DNA of 64,000 bases, taken from positions 607,378 to 671,377 of the forward strand of contig NW_017265160.1 of assembly GCF_001638985.1 (NCBI RefSeq), read 5' to 3'. Below are positions 48,323 to 60,449 of the stretch, piece after piece. Origin of the DNA: Phycomyces blakesleeanus NRRL 1555(-) (Eukaryota; Mucoromycota; Mucoromycetes; Mucorales; Phycomycetaceae). Under the pieces are notes generated by a model, which searched no databases, was not told the DNA's origin, and saw only the letters and a list, made by a program, of their open reading frames with translations. A program made the translations under genes and the position numbers. Numbering within the stretch: the first letter of the stretch is position 1; every line of letters begins with the position of its first letter.

Positions 48323-50659
48323 AAAGCAATTCAGAGACAGTGATTTTAAGAGAGAGATAACTGATAATATTTATTGTAGTAAAAATAAATCTCTTATATA
48401 TCTTTGAGAATTGAAAATAAAATGAAATAAAATATGAAAATGGAATGTTTTTTTTAGAGATTGTAGATGTGACTTATAGCGTGAGAAGAGATAATATGTA
48501 AATGTGGGTAGATGTCAATGTCAAAATAGAAAGAGTGGGATAATGTTTGTGCTTTTTGGTAGAATGTAGGGGTAAGATGTTAGAATATAACAGTGCTGGT
48601 AATAAAAAGATAATAAAAATGAGATATAAGATGAGAGATGAATAGTAGTAATAGTGAAAGATAAATAGTGTGAAAAAAAGGGAACTGGGAGAATAAGTTG
48701 ATAAAATAATGCAAGAGATACAAGTATGTTCAAGAGATGTGGATAGAGATAATTTACAATGAAAAAGATGTGCGATGTATATATATGAGAATGTGAGGAA
48801 AAGCTAGAAAAGAAAAAGGGAAGATGTATGTATAAAAGATAAAAATGCCAAAAGGAGAATATATGCGGGAAAAATGAGAGTGATAATAAAAGAAGAAATA
48901 TATATATATATATAAAACGTGACTATGAAGGGATGTGATAATGTAGATGATGATGAGAAAAAATTGAAGAGGAAAATGGTTGGAGAAGAAGAGAGATGAA
49001 TTAGGGTAGGCGGGGCTGAAGAACACATAACACCCATGTCAAAAACACACCCACTGAGGTTTCTCCTAAATATGAAATTTTCTTGTCGAAACTAAATTTT
49101 CTATTGGCTTAGAGTATGGATTGAGATTAAACATGAAAAGCTTCAGATTTGGGGGGGGGGGGGGGGGGCAAAATGATAAGACATATGCCAGAAAAGAATG
49201 AAATAATATTTTTGTGTACAATAAATAAAATTCAGGTGATATAAATATATGAAATGGGGGGAGAATGACAGAGAGTTGGAAAACAGAAGATTTAATTAGA
49301 CAAAATTTATTGGAAAACATAATTTTTCTCTAAGTCATTTTCATCATTTATGTTTTTTTGCCATGTCATTGAACATCCTCAACTGCATGCCATAATATAG
49401 AGCATTAAGAAATATTTTTCTATTATTTTTTGAGTAATCAAAGTAAATAATAATGGTCTAGCTAATGCCAACATTACTATAGTAGATTTTAATGAGAACT
49501 ATATTATATAAGTTTGCAATGTCACAGTAATTGTCAGCAATAATGACAAAAGTTTATGTTAATTTTATTGCTGTTATATTATTTTTGATGTACCATTAAC
49601 ATTATTATATTCTTTTATAATCATTTCGACTTTCTTTAATAGTAATACTGCTAAGAATATAGCAAAAAAGTACTCATATACACTGATTCTTGACATAGTG
49701 CCACCACTCATAAGATCCCGAAACTACTAAAAAACAAAGGGACATAATAGACTTTAGGCTAATTTTCCAATTGTTTACTTGTCTCTTTTTTTTATTATTT
49801 TCATGTCATCGTTTAAAGGTAAACCACAAGTATAATCTAGCCAGAAAATACTACATCATGGAAGTTTATTAAAGTGAGTACTATTTCTATTATGCATCTC
49901 TTTGAATTCTTACTAAATCATAATCTTGCTAGACTTCAAAGGCGATGCAAAGATGAGATTATAGAACCAAATCTTATCAGCAGAGCAATGATAATTATCC
50001 AGATACATAATCGGCTTTTTTGCCATAGAAACATTAGATATGGACTAAATATACATATTAAAACAGTACACCATCTATGCTCCATATTCTAATTATTTCT
50101 TTACTTTTCTTAGGTAAGTTTTTAATAATAGCTAGTAGATATACACGCAGTATAAAAAGGTATTTTCTGCTTAAATAAACATTCTGTAAATTGTTATATT
50201 AATATACTTTCTTATTTATTAGCTTTCTCATATCTGTAAAAGCTGCTTTCATTAAGAAATGGCTTGTATCTTATAAGATACTTAGTAGAATTACTTCTTT
50301 TTTTGAAACAAAATAAAATATATCTTTTTGAGCCCAAAAAATAATTTCCAATGTTTGCACCCTCTCTCCCAATTCTACTATTTGAGGAAGACCCCCCTTG
50401 AAACTTGTCTGAGTTTCCTAAAAAGGAAACCCTTATCGACATTTTTTTTTCTTTTTCATTGTTGAGATTAAAAAAACTTCAGTGGGTGTAAATAAGATTT
50501 TAGTCTATTATTTCCCCTATTGCAACTAATGTTTCTGAGAGTGAAATCATATAATTTTTGCAGTGGTACTTGTAGAAATGTCGGAAAAGATTTTTTAACC
50601 AATAGAATCACTGAAGATAGAAGAAATTATAACTTCAGGCTCGTAGATTCTTCAGAAAA

Positions 50660-50777
50660 TATGCTTTGTGGGATTTCAGATTGTCTTTGCATCTAATCCA
50701 ATCAATTTCTCTAAATATGGTAAATCTATACCTTTTTAGGTACTGCAATTCTTCTTATAATTAGTATAACAAACACT
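50660..50777. repeat. Dispersed repeat, copy A
   Basis: Shares GGATTTCAGATT, GCATCTAATCCAATCAA, CTAAATAT and ATCTATA.CTTTTTAG with 56461-56578 in the same order and orientation. Confidence 0.65.
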
Positions 50778-51189
50778 GTAGGAAATAGCAGTGTTTAAAC
50801 TCCGAACCTGCAACAAAGTTGCCAACCTGCAACTTTCTTCTAAGCCAATAGGAATCAATATTTAATAACTCTGGATCTGCAACAGAGTTGTAGGTTTACT
50901 ATACCAAAAAAATAGGAGTTTTAGAGGTGGTTTCACAGGTGGTTCTGGAGGGGAAGCCAGGGCGCGTTTTGTGTCCTCCCTCCTTTTTTCCAACCCTGAG
51001 TTCATGTGCATTTTAATACATCTCTGCTTATTGGTAGTTTTAAGATTCTATTAATATATTGATAACCTTTTCTTTTGCTAATATTTTTCTTTCAATTGGA
51101 CAAAACTTCTTTAAGTATAGTTGAAATATTATATGCCATTAGTTACTACTAATTCATTATTCTTTTAATTTAGATTCTTTTAAATATTT

Positions 51190-51400
51190 CTTGCTTAATC
51201 ATTGTTTTTATTGGATAAGACATAATTGCACTGTAGTGTATTTTATAAAAATACATTTTTATTGGTTTCTCAAATGAATATATTTTTTATTTATTGTTTT
51301 TATTGGTTATTATAATATAATTACATTTTATATATCACTTTTATTGGCTGGTATGATAGACATTACATTTTATACATCATTTTTATTGGTTATAAACAGT
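51190..51400. repeat. Degenerate direct repeats containing TTTTATTGG
   Basis: Five copies of T(3-5)ATTGG within about 200 bp, most preceded by an ACATTTTATA-like stretch, spaced about 40-60 bp. They look like a worn tandem array. Confidence 0.55.
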
Positions 51401-52350
51401 CAAATACATCATATACTTTAAATATTAAATATACTACTTTATGCTGTAGCGGATGATTACTTACAATTGCCTCCTTTGACAGCCTTTCCAGAGATGACTG
51501 ACTCTTGCAATGGATGCCCAATTTTGATGACATCAGGTGAAATCTACACCAGCCCTCTTAAGTATGTTTGCATGTTTATTGCAAATCATTGTTCAATCAC
51601 ATGAAGATATGGACCTCCAACTAGGACGAGGGCCAAGAGCTTGTACAGAAGGAAGGGTGGCTAACTCGTTACACACAAGTTTTGTACAGGTCCTGAGTGT
51701 TGTTTTTTTGGATGCTGTAACCTTGATTCCAAGATGTTGACTCATGATTTAGTAAACATGCTTTAAAGTGACATTACAAATGTTGATCACAGGTTTGAAA
51801 ATAAACCCACTTGAAGTCTATTGAAGTTAAAATTAGTTTTCAGCAATACTGTTTTGAGTTGAACTTACATTAATAAACAAAGAGAGATTTTGCTTTGGAG
51901 ATTCTTTGATCATTATTTCATTTCCAAGGCTGTTAATATCCATCTTAATTTGTTCTTGATTGGCATGTAAGACAGATAACTGGAGCTGAATGGCTAGGAG
52001 TAAAGATTCGATGATGTTATCTGTGTCATTCATATTGTGAATATTGTTTACTTGAGAAAAAAAATGTCATTATGAAAATAAGATATAAAGAAAAAAATTT
52101 CAATGATCTACTATTAGTTTCATAACAATATAGATTGAATCTATTGGGTTGGTTTCAGTGAATATCAATTTTGCTTACCGTGCTTATATGACGACATGAT
52201 ATATATATGTTTTACTTTTTCTTCTGAGCTTATATTCAAGTTACTGCACCATTATTGTCTTCAAGTTAATCATTATAAAAGAGTTCAGACTTGAAAGCAA
52301 ATATCTCTATTCTTACCCATACTTCAAAAGAATAAATTCAAATTAACAAA

Positions 52351-54407
52351 ATGTCTACAATCACAAAGCTTTCCCACCACGAGTGCAGTATCTGCCACAA
52401 ATGCTACACAAACAAGAAACTTGTAGCCAAGTGTGAAGTTCAGTGCCTGGAAAAAGTTTATAAAGAAATGAATAACACCCAAAGTTTGCAAGTTGCTTCT
52501 GTTTCTGAGCAGAGTAATCTTATCTTGAATTTTGCATCTAACTCAACCTTGAAGTAAGTCTATAAATTATAATGATGCAACTAAATAAAATATATTAATT
52601 CTTTAATAATTAAACAGAGAAAGCACCAACATGAGCATCAATGAGAATATTACTCCTTCCATTATCAACAAAATTGATGAGCCCATGATAAGAAAGATAA
52701 ATATACAAATGTATTCAATGTACTAATTATTGTTTGCCTTATTAAAGTATGATATTGAACATGAGGATTCTATGGAAAATGATTTGACAATCATGGATGT
52801 TACTGAAAATGTCATTGACAATACTCCTCCTCAGTTGGCCTATGACTTTAGTGCTCCTGTTCCTGTTTCTGGCTATGCTGATGCAAAGAATCTCAAGCTT
52901 ATGAAGATCATCAAGGAGTTTGACATTTCCCAGAAGGCCCACATTAGTCTTGCAAAAGACTTCAATGAAATTCTCAGTAAATCAAGTGAGATATCATACA
53001 GAGTTTTAACTCCCTACCTTGGTACCAAGCTTCTTTCTCGATTTCTTGGTGTTGATGAGGAGACATACCACATTTGTTGCAATAGGTGTATGCTGTACAA
53101 CAACAATCAGCAAACGGAGTGCCCACATTGTGACAAAGCCTATTACAACACTGGCAAGAGAAGCCAAGACACTAGTGAGAATCCAATTCCTGCCAGCACA
53201 ATGATACAGCTTCCTCTGGGTAGACAGCTTGCACTTGCTTTGGTCAACGACTGCACCAGAAAAGAGATTCTCTATCACCACCATCATAAGCAGAAGACTG
53301 ATGGCAGCATTTCCAATGTCTTTGACAGACAGGCATACCAGTCAAAGAAACATCTTTTCTCGGGTGTAAATGACATTGTCATTTTGCTGTCTGTTGATGG
53401 GTTTGCTCCCCATAGTGTTCTGGGTTTTGTAACCATTGTCCACGTTACTAATCTCAATCTTCCCCCAATGATCTGCTATGAGCAAAGCCGTATGATCCAA
53501 GTTGCGATCATCTCTGGTCCCAAAGCATCCACCAATCTCTGGTTATTTCTGGAGCCTGTTCTGAAAGAACTTCAGGTTCTCCAAGCCAGTGAAATGGTTG
53601 TGAAAAAACCATCTAGAGATATTAGTGCAAAAGTCTATATACTAATAACAACTGGCGACATCCCAGCTCTGAAAAAGATGACTTGTCATGTGGGCTATAT
53701 GAGTAAGAATGGCTGCTGCATCTGCCACATTGTGGGTCGATCTCCTGGCCATAGCCAATTTTTCCAAATGACATCTGCTATCATCATGCACACACTGGAA
53801 AGTTTCAAGCACTTTGATGAGATGGTCTCATCTAGCAAAAAAGGGTTAACTGGCCAATCTCCCTTCTCCTTACTGGATTCCTTCTCTGGTCCATTCTTCT
53901 TTGCATTAGATGAAATGCATGACATTTGTCACGGCATTGGCAAACAGGTCTGGGGGCTCGTGTGTGGCAAGTATGGAAAAGATCATCCTCTCTTTCTCCC
54001 TTGCTGCTCAGAAAGAAATTGGTACTGCCATGGTGTCACCTAGAAGAAGTATTCTGACATCTTTCCATGGTGCATGGATCAACATTGCAACAAGATCAGG
54101 GTACTTCCGGGCTGTAGACTGGGCTGACTTCATCTTGTTTGTTATCCCCACGCTTGTGGCAGAGCGTGTCCGTGACCAAGCTGCCCATAAGGCATTGCTT
54201 GACCTGGTGCAGATATGCAACCTACTCATGAGCTGAGAGTTATCAGCAGAAGAGAAAACCTTGATCAAAACGCAAGCTTTAATTATAATTAATTTTATTA
54301 TTTTATAACTTGTGTTAACTTATCTTTTTTTTTTAGAAATCTCATCGCATGGAGTGCATATCTGGAAGCCTCACTAGCTAAAGAAGAGATCTAGCTCAAG
54401 GTCTTTA
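52351..54407 (+). pseudogene. Dead Tnp2/Plavaka-like transposase, 3' end missing at an LTR
   Basis: A Cys-rich N-terminal exon (52351-52553: HHECSICHKCYTNKKLVAKC) is followed by a main frame 52748-54043 with the Tnp2 landmarks ICCNRCMLYNN, NDIVILLSVDGFAPHS, SGPKASTNLWLFLEPVLKEL, ITTGDIPALKK, CHVGYMSKNGCCICHIVGR and ALDEMHDICHG. The intact relative at 57.2 kb has ACDIPA and DPMHN at the last two sites, so key residues have changed here. A frameshift near 54000 moves the continuation to another frame (HGAWINIATRSGYFRAVDWA, VRDQAAHKALLDL). A TGA at 54234-54236 and a TAG at 54391-54393 interrupt it, and coding similarity ends at the LTR at 54408. It is clearly inactive. Confidence 0.78.
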
Positions 54408-54950
54408 TGTGGTGATCTAGATACTTGGATGTTGGGCTTATCACATATAAGAACATATTCATATTGGGATAGCATAGTAGCTATCATCTTATCAGTATAA
54501 TATATATATAAACAATTAAGTAATCAGCCCAATAATTATTACAGTTAGTACTGTAGATAATATCTCAAAGATTGTTAAGATAATTATATCATACTGCCAA
54601 GTAAACTGTGTCAGAGTGATATGGAGCTAATTTAGTAGGAAGTTCTAAAGCTCTAGTGTAAAAGAGAAAAGAATAACTAAGAGCTAAAGAAGTACAATTT
54701 ATGACTTGATGTCATAATTGTAACACTGACATTAGTTAAGCAGTAAATACACTCTAATAACCAAATATAGTAAAGGAAGAAAGCCTTAAGAAACTAAGAC
54801 GTAATGACAAGAGCAGATTGTGTTTTCTTATAAAAAGGGACACTTTTTATTTATGAATAAAGAAAACTGATATACAGTCTCAAAGTATTTCTATACATCT
54901 CTATTATCAAATATTTTATTTTTCTATTGTTTCGTACCTGAAATACCACA
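54408..54950. mobile_element. Second LTR (543 bp) of the same family, no target-site duplication
   Basis: Same length and ends as the copy at 47780-48322, with roughly 95% identity by eye and the same orientation. Flanks are CTTTA on the left and GGTAA on the right, so there is no duplication. No gag-pol lies next to either copy. It probably arose by recombination between elements, with loss of neighbouring DNA including the transposase 3' end. Confidence 0.85.
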
Positions 54951-55097
54951 GGTAAGGTGGTGTCATAGATTTCATATGCGATCAAAATCTTTTCCACAAA
55001 GTGAGCAGATCTTTCCAATATTGTCAAAGGCAAAATTATGTTGACCTGGTCCTTTAGGAGCAGAAACTACCACCCTAGGATTTTTTGGGTAATTAAT

Positions 55098-55136
55098 AAT
55101 ACGCTGCATCACAGGGCTTTTGTGATGCAACGTATT
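55098..55136. repeat. Inverted repeat: 16-bp arms, 7-nt loop
   Basis: AATACGCTGCATCACA and TGTGATGCAACGTATT pair at 15 of 16 positions around GGGCTTT. Such a hairpin would be stable as RNA or as a DNA cruciform. Confidence 0.8.
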
Positions 55137-56460
55137 GTCTAATGTGATAAAGGAGTATAGATGACCATCGTATATTTATTTATTTCTGCATCTTGAAACA
55201 ACAAGTCGATTTCTTTCAGAAACCAATGAAAAGTGTTATTCATGTAACCAGTAATAAGCATATAATGGTCTTCAAAAACCAATGAAATTCATTAATTTAT
55301 TACAGTTTAGCTTGACACAAAAAAAAACATTGAGTGCCTTTTTTTGTTTCATACAACTTTTTTCATTTTTCTAAAGATCAGGCAACAAATAACATATGAT
55401 CTTGCTACTCATTAGCTAATTATACTACAGATCAACTCTGATCCTCCCACATGATTAAGATTTTAAAAGGTATTGCTAATGATGTGATTCTATTACGAGT
55501 TCTGATTAATAAAATCCAATTGAAGTATAATAGGGCATGTGAATTCTTGACATAAAGAGATATGTAAAGAACCTTGCTCATATACTGATTTTATTCATAC
55601 TAACATAAATATATGTCTTCTTCTTTTTTGCTTTGTTTTGCTTTGCTTTGTTTTGTTTTTGTTTTGTTTTGCTTTGTTTTAGATTCAATTAATATGTGGT
55701 AAATCATCTAAAACATAATAATCTTCATCAAAAGTCCATGTACTAATGATCTTTGTTTTTTTTGCAGGTTTGACATTTTTGGTTGGATTTGAAACTTGTC
55801 CTTCCAATAGCTTTTTTGTTTTTATTTTAAAAACATTAATATGGTTTTTGCTTTCAAACATGCAATTGGTTTTTCAAAATTCTACTTGCTTTTGTTTCTG
55901 GAAACACTTTCAGAATAGCTATTGGATATTTCTAGCTGCTAGTGCAAGCATATCTACCCTACAGTAGCAGCTACTGCAGGGTAGGTATGGGAAGCCTAAA
56001 ATTATATACCCCCAATATTTTCAACCCATAAAAATAAATAAAATCGTATTTTACCAGCTAATTTTTTTTGCAATCTCATTTATCAATTTTGCGATTCTTT
56101 TGGATCTGAAACTTCAAAAAAAAGTTATTCCCAAAATGGTAACATAAACTCATGGGCTGAATGACAAAATTGTTACACAAAAAATCTGCCATGGTGTTTG
56201 TCTATTAGAAGATTTAATTTTAGGTAGTCAATCTGCTTTTTGTCAATCTTTTCAAAAAACAGAGATTTTCTTGTTTCATTTTGAATTTTTGGTGATTTTT
56301 TAATTATTATAGACCAAAAGCAAAGTCACGAATTCAAAAAACTGTCCCTATTTGCCATAGTAGTTGGCAACTGTCTTCTAGATCAATAACATGCTAGACA
56401 TTAACCTATAAGTCTTACTTTTAGGCAGATACTATTTATGAGATTTCAGATTATGTCAAA

Positions 56461-56578
56461 TATGATTTATGGAATTTCAGATTATTCTTGCATCTAATCC
56501 AATCAAATAATCTAAATATAGCAAGTCTATATCTTTTTAGATATCCTTATTCTTCTAATAATTGGTTCAACAAATACA
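56461..56578. repeat. Dispersed repeat, copy B
   Basis: Partner of 50660-50777, same orientation, diverged by substitutions and small indels. Confidence 0.65.
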
Positions 56579-57201
56579 CAATTTTGTATTGGAATTTTAT
56601 GATTTCTTTATTTTTATTTTATTTCTTGATTCATAAAACCAATAAATAAAGAAGTACATAAAGAAGTATATAAAAAAGTACATAAAGAAGGAATAACTTA
56701 TATATTTAATATATTAAAAGCTCTAGTTATAACATTTCTAAATATATATATAAATATATGCTTTACTTTTTGTTATTTTTACATAAAGAAAAGCTCTTTC
56801 TATTCTTCAAACATGATATTATTTAAGAGTGCATGAATTTTTAAATTTTTGTTATTTTTCAAAATATAATATATATTTTAATGCTTTAGTGATAAAAGTC
56901 TAGCAGATTTCTATTTCTGAGAGAGTATCACTAGAAAAACATACGGGAATTACCATGTACAAAGTTAAATTATAACAATAGAAAATCTGGGGTATTTTTT
57001 CATCTCAGCTTTTTTTGTGTGTTCAAGATGAAAACACTGTTTTCCGGTTTTCTATTGGCTTGGATACAACAGGCGAAAATATTATTTATTATTATTATTA
57101 TAAAGACATAACATTTCATTATAAAGACATAGTAAATTTAGTAAACGTTGTACTTGTTTCCTTTTTCTCTTAACACTTCAAAGTAAAAATAAATAAACAT
57201 T

Positions 57202-60200
57202 ATGTCCACAATTCCTGAACTCTACAACGAAAAGTGCCATTGTGCTGGATGTAGTCAGAACGATCTCGGCTATAGTTTTGTTGCCAGAAGAACTGCTCAA
57301 CGTCATAACAAAAGGGCAAGACTAAATGCCATAAGATGTGAAAGGGGTACAATATTTGAATTTATTTAATTGTATTGTAATCCATGAAATAACGTGTTGT
57401 AATAGACATGTCTACCCAAAGAAATATGATGGAGGTCGATGATGAACGTAAGGTTTATTTAATTCAGATACCGTTAGATATTAACCAAGTGTTATATTCT
57501 AAATGTAGCTATCTTAACCCATCAACCCGGAGCCCTGGAAGAATCGTACACTCAGACAAACTCACCTGTTTGGGAAGGAGCTTCAATGTCTGACACTGAA
57601 GACGTTTCCGTTACTAATGACGCGATCAGCAATGGCGACAATGATGACAGTGGAAGCAACAGCAATGAAATCAGTGAAGACGAAAGCGAAGACGATGTTA
57701 TTGAGCTCGACGACAATGAATTGAATAGTGAAGGTCAGTTAGTGTTAAAAATTTTTTAAAAAAAAAAGCGTTAATTTTTTTTTATAATAGACCCTTTTGC
57801 CACCCCCGATATGCCCCAGAACCCAGTGCACAGGTTCATTGCTACTTTTGTGGTGATGTTCGCTTCCCGCTATGTGGTTGACAAGGGCGCCGTTGTCTTG
57901 ATCGAGTTCATCAACAAGCTTTTGACAATTTACGAGCAGGATTTCCAACTGCCCTTGAGCCTTCCTGGTCTTCAGCGCATGACAGGTTTCTCAGCCATGA
58001 CCAAAGGCATAAAGAAATTTGTTGTGTGTCAGGATTGTCACAAGGTGTACGAAGAAAGTGCATCTGTCCCGTCTCATTGCGATTTCGTAAAGCTTGGTGT
58101 ACGCTCGTCTTGCAACTGCCAATTGACGAAAACATCAGCATCGGGTGCTTTGGTGGCCAAGCGTTCATACTTGTACCAGTCCGTCCTTAATACTTTACGA
58201 ATGTTTTTTCTTCGTCCAGGATTCGAGGATAAAATTAGACATTGGAATCACGAGCTGAAGATGGTGGATACGATGTGTGACATATACGACGGTGCCATGT
58301 GGAAGGAGCTCAAAGACAAAGATGGCGTGCAATTCACAAAGGATTCGCGTTCATTAATGTTGACTCTCAACATCGACTGGTTTCAACCTTTCGATAACGT
58401 CACGCACTCGACTGGTGCCATATACCTGGTAGTAAACAATCTGCCTCGCAATGAAAGATACAAGCCAGAGAACACACTTCTCGTAGGATTGATGCCTGGC
58501 CCGAAGGAACCCAAATCCGAAGAGATAAACCATTATCTCCGGCCTATGGTAGATGATCTGATAAGATTGTATGAGGGACTGGCAATCCCAACTTTCGAGT
58601 GTCCTAGTGGTGTCCGCGTCCGTGCCGCATTGATGATGGTGGCCTGTGACATCCCGGCAGCAAGAAAGACAAGTGGTTTCACCTCGCACAACAGTACATG
58701 CGCATGTTACAAGTGCAACAGACATTTCCCTCGCTTGGAAAACGGTGTCAATGTTGACTTTCGTGGGTTTGACTTCTCTCGGTGGGTGCTTCGTGACGGT
58801 GTAGAGAACAGGTTGCATGCTGAGGAGTGGGAAAGTGCTAGTACCCCCTCAGAAAGGCATCGGCTGGAGGTCGAAAATGGTGTTCGATGGTCGCAGTTGC
58901 ATCGCCTTGGATACCTTGATCTAGTACGTGGAACGATCATCGATCCCATGCATAATTTATTCCTGGGAACGCCTAAAAGATTGATGGATCGTTGGATCAA
59001 AGACGAAGACATTCAAGATGGCGATTTTGCGGCAATGCAGAAGACTGCAGAAACGATGATTGTGCCTGGTGGATACACCTCTTTGAACTCGAAAATAGGA
59101 AAGCAGTTTTCGTATATGAAGGCAGACGAGTGGAAGTCATGGGTGCTCGTATACTCGCCAGTTCTGTTGAAAGATGTTCTTGCAAAAGACAGATTCGAAA
59201 ACTGGATTAACTTTGTTGATGCATGCCGCCTGTTGATCAAGCCAACGATCACGTTCGATGAAGTCAACACTGCCCATCAGTTTCTTCAAACTTTTTGCAC
59301 CAGATGTGACGAGCTGTACAACGCCGAAATCCTCACCTGTAATATGCACCTACACCTCCATCTTCGAGATACAATTCGTGATTTTGGACCAGTGTACGGT
59401 TATTGGCTATTCGGGTTCGAGCGGTTTAACGGGTTGTTAAAAAATTTGAAGACAAACAGGAAGATCGGGTTTGAAGAAACATTTATGAAGAAATTTATTG
59501 AAGATGTGCACAAAGACGATCTTGTCAACAGTTTCCTTCAGAGTACCCGTCAGACATCTGCATTTCCTCTCCTTACCAAACTCACTTCTTCCTTTACACC
59601 CGCCACCATTCCATCCATCCGTCAACGTACCTTCCGCATACAGTCATTTGTCGAGGCTTCTGAAGATCCAAATGTACTTGTAAAAGGCAACGAACCTCTC
59701 CCTCCTTCCGCATTCCCTCTATCATTAAAATCCGCTACCACAATGAGTGATATTCACTATGTTCATCTCTTACAATACTACAAAGTTGCGTACAACAATG
59801 AACAATTAGTTCACTTTCAACAAGCGTCGGAATCACCATACTTTGTCGACAATACAATCACCCTGTTGAAATACATCAACATCCTTGGGCAGGTCTACAA
59901 GGGTAAAGGTGAATCTGGAAGTCGTGGCTCTCTTGTACAAGCAAAGTTCATTGGAAGTACTGGTGAGCATATCATCGCATACACGGGTCAAATACAGTAC
60001 ATTTTCACCCATTCTTTCACTCCTCCACCCACCTCTTCATCCCTTACTCCCTTGCTCCGCACCCATCGCCGCCCAACACAACTTCTTCACAATTCTCAAC
60101 ATACTTTTGCATTTATCAAATGGTACACACCCGAAAATGATAAATCGCGAGAGTACGAACACGTTGAAACCTGCTTTCCAACATTTTCTCCTGACGATTT

Positions 60201-60318
60201 CCAATGTGTATTGCCAGTGCATAGAATTATGTTAGAAGTAGCAACTGCTGAGCACACAACACGCAGAAAAGTAAAAAAGATGCTGGTCATTCCTTTGCCA
60301 AAAAAACAATACATTTAA
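57202..60318 (+). CDS. Tnp2/Plavaka-like (CACTA superfamily) transposase, apparently intact
   Basis: Four exons in phase: 57202-57346, 57406-57447, 57509-57733, 57791-60318; 979 aa. The N-terminus has a small Cys motif (CHCAGC) and a Ser/Asp/Glu-rich acidic linker. The core follows the Tnp2 order: CQDCHKVYEE zinc ribbon, TLNIDWFQPFDN (near 330), PGPKEPKSEEINHYLRPMVD (near 373), VACDIPAARKTSGF (near 420), CACYKCNRHF, GTIIDPMHNLFLGTPKRLMD (near 520), then LHLHLRDTIRDFGPVYGYWL and FGFERFNGLLK. The Asp residues in NIDWF, CDIPA and DPMHN are candidate catalytic acids (inference). It would cut and paste an element defined by terminal repeats. The long exon has no stops, so the copy may be recent or under selection. 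It is tail-to-tail with the 60450-61851 gene. Confidence 0.85.
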
Positions 60319-60449
60319 AAAATAATAAAATTATAACTCCCTTTTTTAAAGGCACACAGAAAAGAATAATCATAGTGTTTGTATTTGTTAGTACATTTAT
60401 CATTGTCAGATGGAGGATGTGGAGAATGTAGAGGATAAGAAAACAAAAT
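60319..60449. other. Short convergent intergenic region inside the transposase cassette
   Basis: 131 bp between the two stop codons; AT-rich start, then mixed sequence. No element recognised. Confidence 0.4.

Larger units (their letters stand above)
48328..52350. other. Gene-poor, AT-rich, degenerate repeat DNA
   Basis: No recognised gene. Holds a G18 tract (49151-49168), a diverged copy of a repeat also found at 56461-56578 (here 50660-50777) and a degenerate array with TTTTTATTGG motifs (51190-51400). ORFs here are short and rich in Ile/Tyr/Phe, as expected from AT-rich noise. Confidence 0.45.
54951..57201. other. Gene-poor region with a strong hairpin and a coding-like minus-strand scrap
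   Basis: On the minus strand near 54960-55110 a readable peptide (INYPKNPRVVVSAPKGPGQH, NIGKICSLCGKDFDR) suggests an old gene piece with one CxxC pair. A copy of the dispersed repeat lies at 56461-56578. The rest is AT-rich with no gene recognised. Confidence 0.35.

Noticed and set aside
52742..54268. Minus-strand ORFs opposite the dead Tnp2 gene
   Set aside because: Antisense shadows; the plus strand carries the recognisable motifs.
47780..54950. A single 7.2-kb LTR retrotransposon spanning both 543-bp LTRs
   Set aside because: The left LTR has its own AAAGC duplication on both sides, the outer flanks do not match, and there is no gag-pol, primer-binding site or polypurine tract that I can see inside.
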